This document shows, one piece after another, positions 28,734 to 33,851 of a stretch of 33,851 nucleotides of DNA (its first letter is position 1; each line of letters begins with the position of its first letter). A program made the translations under genes and the position numbers. Under the pieces are notes generated by a model. It saw only the letters and a list, made by a program, of their open reading frames with translations, searched no databases and had not been told where the DNA came from. Origin of the DNA: a virus. The stretch covers positions 1-33,851 of the IMG/VR virus record IMGVR_UViG_3300025238_000051; one strand, 5' to 3'.

Positions 28734-28806
28734 CGAAATCTTTGAACGTCAATCCAGTTACAACAGGATAGCGCGAGAGAATAAGAAAAAGGCAGCAAAG
28801 AAATGA
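28645..28806 (+). CDS. Small basic helical protein, 53 residues
   Basis: Overlaps the end of the coiled-coil gene in another frame, with AGGAG 6 bases before its ATG and an ATGA overlap with the next gene. The product is basic and helical (K-S-T-H-E-K-I-A-E-Q-F-Q, then N-R-I-A-R-E-N-K-K-K-A-A-K-K). The good ribosome site and coupling support translation. Confidence 0.5.
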   Translation: MLMLKSTHEKIAEQFQSQLLKANERLKLYDEIFERQSSYNRIARENKKKAAKK

Positions 28807-29000
28807 ACAAAGAACTTACACATCCACCAAGAAGACAGCAGGAGATAATAGATGCGTTACGGGGAACCGCATTGCAAAACTGGAACATCGATGACGAACT
28901 TGCCACGCGCTGCAAATTACAAGCGGACCGACTGGAAGCCGAGCTTGAAGCCCACCGAGACAATAATAATGGCGGTTGGAAACTGGCAACTGATATTTGA
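28803..29000 (+). CDS. Hypothetical small protein, 65 residues
   Basis: Coupled to the gene before by ATGA. The product has P-P-R-R-Q-Q-E-I-I-D-A-L-R near its start and a helical acidic middle (L-Q-A-D-R-L-E-A-E-L-E-A-H). No family recognised. Confidence 0.5.
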   Translation: MNKELTHPPRRQQEIIDALRGTALQNWNIDDELATRCKLQADRLEAELEAHRDNNNGGWKLATDI

Positions 29001-29154
29001 CAGGGCCGAGCCAATATTGCCTTGGTGCTGGTTTCAGGATTACACAGACGAAGGGTTTAGGGCAGACATGAGAAATGATGGCCGGATATATATGAGTGGT
29101 CACAGAACGCAATTAGACGCCGAAACATGGGCAAAAGGGAAAGGGATAATTTGA
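28969..29154 (+). CDS. Hypothetical small protein, 61 residues
   Basis: I choose the ATG at 28969 because the earlier start at 28852 would overlap the previous gene almost completely. The ribosome site is weak (GAGA). The product carries W-C-W-F-Q-D-Y near residue 17. No family is known. The next gene begins on its stop (TGATG). Confidence 0.4.
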   Translation: MAVGNWQLIFDRAEPILPWCWFQDYTDEGFRADMRNDGRIYMSGHRTQLDAETWAKGKGII

Positions 29155-29657
29155 TGACAAACCTAAGCAAAGAAATAAAAGAGCTAGAAGAAAAACTAGC
29201 GGAACTGAAAGAAAAGCACGATGCCGCGCAGAAGGAGCCTGTGGAGGTCGTGGGGCAGTATAAGGCCGAAATCTACCAAGACTATTTTTCTATTCACGAG
29301 TTTGGTTTTATAGATGATAAAGCAAATTACCATCAAGAAATATTAGATAAAGCAGTCTTAATAGGCAACTCCTTCCGCACCCGCGAACAAGCCGAGCGTC
29401 GATTAGAGAGCATCAAGACGCATGAAGAATTGCGTAGGTTGGCGCATGAGGCTTGGGGTAACGGGATTATTAACTGGTGTAGTCATACTCAACATAAATA
29501 CTATGTCGAACTTCACTTTGACGATTTTTTGGTTGATTTTGATCTGACGTACAAGCGCGCAAATACCGTCTACTTCCCAACCAAACAATCAGCACAAGAC
29601 GCAATCGAAAAGATCGGTGAGGAACGGATTAAGCAGTATATAGAAGGTGATCAGTAA
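29154..29657 (+). CDS. Hypothetical protein with N-terminal coiled coil
   Basis: The start is the ATG at 29154 (TGATG overlap, AAAGGGA upstream). The 167-residue product begins with a clear coiled coil (about 2-30, K-E-I-K-E-L-E-E-K-L-A-E-L-K-E-K). A mixed domain follows with N-S-F-R-T-R-E-Q-A-E-R and F-P-T-K-Q-S-A-Q-D-A-I-E-K-I-G-E-E-R-I patterns, suggesting two related helical segments that pack against a beta sheet. Not recognised. Confidence 0.6.
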   Translation: MTNLSKEIKELEEKLAELKEKHDAAQKEPVEVVGQYKAEIYQDYFSIHEFGFIDDKANYHQEILDKAVLIGNSFRTREQAERRLESIKTHEELRRLAHEAWGNGIINWCSHTQHKYYVELHFDDFLVDFDLTYKRANTVYFPTKQSAQDAIEKIGEERIKQYIEGDQ

Positions 29658-29887
29658 TGGATAAAACATTAGAAGACGCAATGAAAATAGTCGATTGGTC
29701 ACGCAAGGATAAAAACAATGGCGTACCTCTGCGCGACTGGTTTGCTGGTCAGGCTTTACAATCTTACACCGCGGCTTTTTACAGCAGTAGCGTGTCGGCC
29801 ATTACGAGCGAGAGTGATGCACGTGAAATAGCAGAAGGTTCTTACATGATAGCAGACGCGATGATGAAAGCGAGGGGTGATGACTAA
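29657..29887 (+). CDS. Conserved small phage protein (R-D-W-F-A-G-Q-A-L type)
   Basis: The 76-residue product has G-V-P-L-R-D-W-F-A-G-Q-A-L-Q-S near residue 22, then I-A-E-G-S-Y-M-I-A-D-A-M-M-K-A-R near the end. This arrangement is known from many prophage early regions; its function is unknown there. Confidence 0.65.
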   Translation: MDKTLEDAMKIVDWSRKDKNNGVPLRDWFAGQALQSYTAAFYSSSVSAITSESDAREIAEGSYMIADAMMKARGDD

Positions 29888-30056
29888 CATCATAAAACTC
29901 ATACACGAAAACAAAGCCACCATAGAGCTACACACAGGCCACACGTTCAACACAGATGCAGAACACAAGGCGTTTGTTGCAGGCGTTAAGCATGCGGTGA
30001 ATTCATTGGGTTTGATGGCAGATAATATTGTTAATAATGCGGAGATTAAGCAATGA
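29880..30056 (+). CDS. Hypothetical small protein, 58 residues
   Basis: Overlaps the preceding gene by 8 bases in a different frame and couples to the next (ATGA). The product has H-T-G-H-T-F-N-T-D-A-E-H-K-A-F-V-A-G-V-K-H-A-V near its middle. The frame uses its codons evenly with neighbours, and overlaps at both ends are as in the rest of the operon. Confidence 0.5.
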   Translation: MTNIIKLIHENKATIELHTGHTFNTDAEHKAFVAGVKHAVNSLGLMADNIVNNAEIKQ

Positions 30057-30241
30057 AGAAAGATAGTAACATATGTGATACCAAATGCAGGTCTGCTTTT
30101 GAGGAGTGGTATGAAGATGGTTGGTCATCTTACAACGTAAAACTTGAAAGAAGTGGTGATGGTTACGCTCAAACGTTGGCAGAAGACCAATGGGAGGCAT
30201 GGCAAGCCGCATGGAAAGCGAGAGGAGAGATTGATGATTAA
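30053..30241 (+). CDS. Small phage protein with W-x-A-W-Q-A-A-W motif
   Basis: The 62-residue product has A-F-E-E-W-Y-E-D-G-W near residue 15 and Q-W-E-A-W-Q-A-A-W-K near residue 46, a pattern common in small phage proteins of unknown function. Coupled to both neighbours. Confidence 0.6.
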   Translation: MKKDSNICDTKCRSAFEEWYEDGWSSYNVKLERSGDGYAQTLAEDQWEAWQAAWKARGEIDD

Positions 30242-30479
30242 TATTGAAGAACATACAAAAGATATTAGAAAGAGGCAATTTGAAAGTATGGCAGAACATT
30301 TCTTTGATAGGTGGCAACCAGCAGACCCCCGTGAAGCCAGTCGTTTTAGTGCCGATTTATTCAGCTTGGTAAGACAAATTTATATTGACGCACTTGAGCC
30401 GCAACAAAAACTGGCGCGTGATCTTTTGTCTGTGCAAATTTCACCGCATTTTTTAAAAGGAGAGATTGATGGGAAGTGA
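30234..30479 (+). CDS. Hypothetical protein, 81 residues
   Basis: The start is the ATG at 30234 with GGAG upstream. The product is helical (R-Q-F-E-S-M-A-E-H-F-F-D-R-W-Q, then A-D-L-F-S-L-V-R-Q-I-Y). No family. It overlaps the endonuclease gene by 11 bases. Confidence 0.5.
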   Translation: MINIEEHTKDIRKRQFESMAEHFFDRWQPADPREASRFSADLFSLVRQIYIDALEPQQKLARDLLSVQISPHFLKGEIDGK

Positions 30480-31158
30480 ACTTAAGCGTTGCCCGTTTTG
30501 TGGGTCAAAACTAGGCATAAGAGAATTTGTTGGATACCATGATGCGTATTGCACGAACAATGATTGTATTTTTCGGATTGGATATATCTATCACTATGAA
30601 AAGACAGCAGATGAATTTCGTGAATGGCTAAACACCCGCGCCCCTGAATGGCAGGATGTTAAAGGTTGGGAACAGCACTATGAAATTAACAACAGTGGCG
30701 TTATTCGCAAAAAAGCCTGCAAGACAGTATTAAGGCAATGGCTTTCAAAAGGCACCTATAGGTTGGTTAGGCTTTCAAGCCCCAGAAAAGTAGAATCGGT
30801 TCATAGATTGGTCGCTCTATCTTGGCTAGATAAACCAATTGATAAGAATGTGGTCAATCACAAAGATTTTAATACCGAAAATAACCATGTCACAAACCTT
30901 GAATGGGTGACGCAGGCAGAGAATGTTAAACATTCAAAAAAAGCTGGCAGATACCCCGAGAAAAACTATTGGTACGGGAAAACTGGCCCGAATACAAAAC
31001 TGGATTTTGAAACGGCTGAACTTATCAGAAAAGAACGTAAAGAACTGGGTACGTCTTATAGAAAACTGGCTGAAAAGTACGGTTCAAATCATAAATCTAT
31101 ATCAGCGATATGTAACTATAAAAGCTACCTCCCCACCCCGCCACAGGAAGGTGAATGA
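30469..31158 (+). CDS. Lar-like zinc ribbon fused to NUMOD4-HNH homing endonuclease
   Basis: The start is the ATG at 30469 (AGGAGAG upstream). Residues 1-59 look like a complete Lar/restriction-alleviation-type zinc ribbon: K-R-C-P-F-C-G (Cys8, Cys11), Y-C-T-N-N-D-C (Cys28, Cys33), ending in W-L-N-T-R-A-P-E. From residue 61 a homing endonuclease begins: NUMOD4 (W-Q-D-V-K-G-W-E-Q-H-Y-E-I-N-N-S-G-V-I-R), then HNH (V-H-R-L-V, N-H-K-D-F-N-T-E-N-N-H, N-L-E-W-V-T) and a C-terminal helix-turn-helix region (about 178-217). The last residues, P-T-P-P-Q-E-G-E, could be the host gene's own end. Confidence 0.8.
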   Translation: MGSELKRCPFCGSKLGIREFVGYHDAYCTNNDCIFRIGYIYHYEKTADEFREWLNTRAPEWQDVKGWEQHYEINNSGVIRKKACKTVLRQWLSKGTYRLVRLSSPRKVESVHRLVALSWLDKPIDKNVVNHKDFNTENNHVTNLEWVTQAENVKHSKKAGRYPEKNYWYGKTGPNTKLDFETAELIRKERKELGTSYRKLAEKYGSNHKSISAICNYKSYLPTPPQEGE

Positions 31159-31325
31159 TGTTTAAGTTTAAAATATTCATTCTGGATTTAGTTCCCATGT
31201 GGTTTCGAGACAAATGGCCTTTAAAGAGGTTTTATTGGCAGAAAGAAGAATTGGAAGATGCTACATTGCGCGCACGGGAAATGGCAGAAAAATTATTTAA
31301 GGAACTACAAAATGACCAAGACTGA
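31158..31325 (+). CDS. Small basic amphipathic protein, 55 residues
   Basis: Starts on the last base of the endonuclease stop. The product has a hydrophobic N-terminus (F-K-F-K-I-F-I-L-D-L-V-P-M-W-F), then basic and acidic helical parts. It overlaps the next gene by 14 bases. The N-terminal helix could associate with the membrane. Confidence 0.45.
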   Translation: MFKFKIFILDLVPMWFRDKWPLKRFYWQKEELEDATLRAREMAEKLFKELQNDQD

Positions 31326-31674
31326 CGCAACCCAACGGGCTTTGGATGATCTTGATGATGCTGTCAACTACAAAAAGACAGATGCTTACTACGAAAAGTT
31401 GCGCCATTATATTTTAAAGCACGAACAAACCATCCGCACCGCCCTCGAGACAGCGCAAAAGCACAAGGATTTTATAGACGCTCTACCAGAAGAGACCACA
31501 GCTATCGGCATTGATAACGCCCCAACCCGCTCAGACAATGAGGTGATCAGGGAGGTTGTTGAATTGCTAATGTGTATTCAAAAAAATCTAGAAATAGACA
31601 AGTTTGACATTGCTGAATTATGCACTGAACAAGCCCTCGAAAAACTGAAAGAACTGGAGGGGCGGGATGTTTAA
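31312..31674 (+). CDS. Hypothetical helical protein, 120 residues
   Basis: The start is the ATG at 31312, with AAGGAA upstream. The acidic, helical product contains R-T-A-L-E-T-A-Q-K-H-K-D-F-I near residue 40 and K-F-D-I-A-E-L-C-T-E-Q-A-L-E-K-L-K-E-L near its end. No known family; coiled-coil character. Confidence 0.5.
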   Translation: MTKTDATQRALDDLDDAVNYKKTDAYYEKLRHYILKHEQTIRTALETAQKHKDFIDALPEETTAIGIDNAPTRSDNEVIREVVELLMCIQKNLEIDKFDIAELCTEQALEKLKELEGRDV

Positions 31675-31870
31675 GTGGTTCAGTAAGCCAAAGAAATGCG
31701 CCCATGAATTTTACGGATATGACATGGAGTCAAGAGATGAGAATGGAAATGTTCACTGGCCATGTTCAAAATGCAAAAAGGTCTTTGTGGCTGAATGCGG
31801 GCTAGATATTTTGCGTCACGGTAAAGCTATGGGTGGTTGGGGATTGAAAGACAGGAGAGAAACAAAATGA
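31667..31870 (+). CDS. Small zinc-ribbon-like protein
   Basis: The 67-residue product has a GGAGGGG ribosome site and one C-x-x-C pair plus single Cys (K-K-C-A-H-E-F, W-P-C-S-K-C-K-K-V-F-V-A-E-C-G-L-D-I-L). This pattern occurs in small phage proteins with a zinc-ribbon look. Possible nucleic-acid or protein-binding role. Confidence 0.6.
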   Translation: MFKWFSKPKKCAHEFYGYDMESRDENGNVHWPCSKCKKVFVAECGLDILRHGKAMGGWGLKDRRETK

Positions 31871-32115
31871 CAGACGCGATTGATGATGCGATTACATTTT
31901 TTAAAGCGTGTATTGATGCTGGTGAATACCCAAAGACTATGAGTTATTGCCACTTACAACTTCAAGCCCTACAACAGCAAAAAGAAACACATATATCCAT
32001 AGCGCGGGATGATGTTAAAGATTATCTCGTTGAACCATACGGCAGCTTTGTGCCAGAGCAAGACGATTTAGAAAATGTGTTTCTGTTGGTTCAAAACAAA
32101 ATGAAGGAGGGGTGA
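31867..32115 (+). CDS. Hypothetical protein, 82 residues
   Basis: The start is the ATG at 31867 (ATGA overlap). The acidic product has D-A-I-D-D-A-I-T-F-F-K-A-C near its start and E-Q-D-D-L-E-N-V-F-L near its end. Unrecognised. Confidence 0.5.
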   Translation: MTDAIDDAITFFKACIDAGEYPKTMSYCHLQLQALQQQKETHISIARDDVKDYLVEPYGSFVPEQDDLENVFLLVQNKMKEG

Positions 32116-32307
32116 ATGGTAAAAACTTTAAAAATTACAGTTGAAATTGAATATGATCCAGATGTTTGGTATGGCGATTCCGAAGATGGAAAACAGTGGT
32201 TTTTTGAGCAGGTTCTTGCGCCTGAAAACATCGGAATATTTAGCAATGATTGTGGCGATTTTATTGTTGAAAAAGTGAAATCAATTAATGTTGAGGCTCT
32301 AAAATGA
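32116..32307 (+). CDS. Hypothetical protein, 63 residues
   Basis: Starts right after the stop of the gene before, with GGAGGGG upstream. The acidic product has a beta-strand-rich start (T-L-K-I-T-V-E-I-E-Y-D). No family. Confidence 0.5.
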   Translation: MVKTLKITVEIEYDPDVWYGDSEDGKQWFFEQVLAPENIGIFSNDCGDFIVEKVKSINVEALK

Positions 32308-32681
32308 AACAACGCGATTTTAATAAAGTTAAGAAGCTTGTCGATGTCGCGCTTAAAGGTGATCCGCTAGACTATTCGTTTAATCAAGGTGCGCTAGAAA
32401 CAATCCGCAAAGCCCTGATGATTGCGGATAGGGTTATGGGGGAGCCTGATGTAAATATTTGGGGCGGTTTACCAAGAGATATTGTCATGGCTAGAGATAT
32501 GCGGTGTATGAAAGGTCATGAGGTTAGAAAGCATCTTGAAATGATTGAGCGCGATATACCGCATTGGCTAGATGCTGAAATGAAACAAGATAAGCACGTA
32601 GCTAAAGGTGATATGGTAGTATGGATTTTTAAAACAGCTAGGGATGCGATGCTAAAGGAGGTTGATGATGCTACTAAATGA
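32304..32681 (+). CDS. Hypothetical protein, 125 residues
   Basis: Coupled by ATGA to the gene before and overlapping the putative excisionase by 14 bases. The product is helical with L-E-T-I-R-K-A-L-M-I-A-D-R-V-M near residue 30. Function unknown. Confidence 0.5.
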   Translation: MKQRDFNKVKKLVDVALKGDPLDYSFNQGALETIRKALMIADRVMGEPDVNIWGGLPRDIVMARDMRCMKGHEVRKHLEMIERDIPHWLDAEMKQDKHVAKGDMVVWIFKTARDAMLKEVDDATK

Positions 32682-32958
32682 AGCTGATATTGCAGAATTG
32701 CTTGGCGCCGATCGCTATGTTAATGTCGAGCCCTCTATTCAGAAAAGACGCGTTAGAAAGCTCGCCAAGACAGTAGGAATTAACCCCGTCATTAAAGAAC
32801 ATGACGAATGGCTTTACGCAAAGGATGATATAGACTACATAAAGGTTCACAGATGTCACTCAAAGCAACAAAGCGCAAAGGCTCGCCATATTACCAGATC
32901 ACAGGATCAATCAAAGGATTTGGACGTGTACGAGAGACTACAGAAACGACTGTCTTAG
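32668..32958 (+). CDS. Putative excisionase / recombination directionality factor
   Basis: The start is the ATG at 32668, 6 bases after AGGAGG; an ATG 3 bases earlier is possible. The 96-residue basic product has an N-terminal winged-helix-like segment (N-E-A-D-I-A-E-L-L-G-A-D ... R-R-V-R-K-L-A-K), then a D-E-W-L-Y-A-K-D-D-I-D-Y-I segment as in AlpA/MerR-type excisionases. The last 35 residues share DNA with the integrase start (106-base overlap in another frame), the kind of overlap seen for xis-int pairs. Confidence 0.65.
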   Translation: MLLNEADIAELLGADRYVNVEPSIQKRRVRKLAKTVGINPVIKEHDEWLYAKDDIDYIKVHRCHSKQQSAKARHITRSQDQSKDLDVYERLQKRLS

Positions 32959-33851
32959 CAGTCGCTGAAAAGTTGGCCTTTGAGCGTGAAAAAGAAATAC
33001 GTGGCTTATTAGATAAGAAACAGACAGGCGTTAAAACTGTTGCCCATGCAATTGAACAATACATGGATAATGGCGGTGAAGACCGCTATCTAAAGCAGAT
33101 ATTGCAACAGCTTGGAAAACTCCCCCTAACCAGTATTAATCAGGAAGTGATAGATAAAGCTGCCCGTGCCGCCTATCCTGGCTATCAACGGCAAAAAGGC
33201 GGGAAAGTCTACAAACACTCAAAAAGCACAATAAAGCGCCAGTTCTATGTGCCGTTGGCCGCTATCCTACATTATGCCCATGATTTAGATTGGATGCCTT
33301 ATATACGCATTAAGATGCCAAAAACCAAGCGGCCCGCTCCTAAATGGGCAAACAAGGAGTGGTTCAGCAAGTTTAACGCTGAAGCTGAAGACGAGCTAAA
33401 GGCCATTGTGGCATTTTTAGCTGGCACAGGATCGCGAATTTCTGAAGCCCTTAACTTGCGGCCGGCAGATGTAAACCTAAATACACAAGAGGCTTATCTG
33501 CGCACAACAAAAAACGGAGACCCGCGCATGGCATATTTGCCAGATTTCGTTATTGAAGCTATTAAGCCTTATATGGATAGGGAGAAAGTTTTTAGCTTTA
33601 TCGATCGACATGCTGTAAATAAACGCTTAAAGAAGACTGCTGAACGGGCGGGAATTGAATATCTAAGCAGTCATAAGGTGGGGTCACACACGTTTGCAAC
33701 AAACTTAGCAAAATATCGGGGGATGGATGCAAAAGCACTGACAGCAACGGGCCGTTGGAAAGATCCAAAATCGACTTATCACTATACGCATTACCTTAGC
33801 CAAGAGCAGGCCAAAAATGCCGATTCACTTGGCGAATTATTCAAAGATTAG
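32853..33851 (+). CDS. int: Tyrosine integrase, variant catalytic motif
   Basis: The 332-residue protein has an N-terminal arm-binding part (about 1-60), a core-binding domain (about 60-155) and a catalytic domain. Visible catalytic residues are Arg195 (G-T-G-S-R-I-S-E-A-L), Lys220 (T-T-K-N-G-D), His274 (S-S-H-K-V-G-S-H-T-F), Trp302 in G-R-W-K, and nucleophile Tyr311 (Y-H-Y-T-H). The second catalytic Arg, expected before H-T-F-A-T, is replaced by Gly277-Ser278. I recall other bacterial phage integrases with G-S-H-T-F-A-T, so this may be a clade trait. The gene ends at the last base of the window, so the att site is not shown. Confidence 0.85.
   Translation: MSLKATKRKGSPYYQITGSIKGFGRVRETTETTVLAVAEKLAFEREKEIRGLLDKKQTGVKTVAHAIEQYMDNGGEDRYLKQILQQLGKLPLTSINQEVIDKAARAAYPGYQRQKGGKVYKHSKSTIKRQFYVPLAAILHYAHDLDWMPYIRIKMPKTKRPAPKWANKEWFSKFNAEAEDELKAIVAFLAGTGSRISEALNLRPADVNLNTQEAYLRTTKNGDPRMAYLPDFVIEAIKPYMDREKVFSFIDRHAVNKRLKKTAERAGIEYLSSHKVGSHTFATNLAKYRGMDAKALTATGRWKDPKSTYHYTHYLSQEQAKNADSLGELFKD

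Noticed and set aside
1-33851. CRISPR array, insertion sequence or transposase
   Set aside because: No regularly spaced direct repeats, terminal inverted repeats or transposase motifs were seen; the zinc ribbon at 1183 is transposase-like only in its ribbon.
33600-33851. attP core or tRNA-derived attachment sequence next to the integrase
   Set aside because: The window ends at the integrase stop codon, so any att site just beyond is not visible, and the tRNA-like element at 26561 is too far from int to be a standard attP.

Overview
The window is almost entirely a temperate, P22-like podovirus genome (prophage or phage contig). It spans the integrase gene, which ends at the last base, back through the immunity region, replication genes, packaging and virion genes, and a lysis cassette near base 1. 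The head-to-tail gene order (small terminase, large terminase, portal, scaffold, P22-type coat, gp4-like, gp10-like, three ejection proteins, tail fibre) and the Erf-type recombinase place it with P22. The host is not shown directly. The integrase style and gene content suggest a Gram-negative alphaproteobacterium; this is inference. The spanin pair supports a Gram-negative host.

Layout, left to right: (1) bases 1-255, one rightward unknown gene. (2) 249-3776, lysis and accessory block, all leftward: o-spanin/i-spanin pair, two small holin candidates, M15 peptidase endolysin, a DEDD exonuclease with a zinc ribbon, an exported small protein, a stand-alone response-regulator receiver, a polytopic membrane protein and a tail-associated protein. 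(3) 3776-18889, virion and packaging genes, leftward. (4) 18890-19238, a late control region: an extended -10 promoter followed at once by two intrinsic terminators, with a Q-sized gene upstream, resembling lambda pR'/tR'/Q. (5) 19239-23955, early leftward operon: Cro-like protein, RuvC-like resolvase, DUF4942/adenine methyltransferase, DUF1376 replication protein, helicase-loader-like protein and a Q-position protein. (6) 23955-25662, immunity region: S24-family repressor and a membrane protein, flanked on both sides by related 54-bp operator/promoter blocks (the equivalents of OR and OL), with a possible small hydrophobic peptide, a terminator and an antisense ORF between. (7) 25663-33851, rightward early operon: small unknown proteins, a tRNA-like hairpin element, Erf, YqaJ exonuclease, SSB, about a dozen tiny genes, a homing endonuclease fused to a Lar-like zinc ribbon, a putative excisionase and the tyrosine integrase.

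The logic mirrors lambda. The repressor at 24039 is predicted to shut both the leftward promoter (replication, then late control, then virion and lysis) and the rightward promoter (recombination, anti-host small genes, xis/int). SOS cleavage of the repressor at Ala89-Gly90 would release both. Late genes would need antitermination through the terminators at 19134-18969. Functions are assigned by reading translated motifs only; no database search was run.
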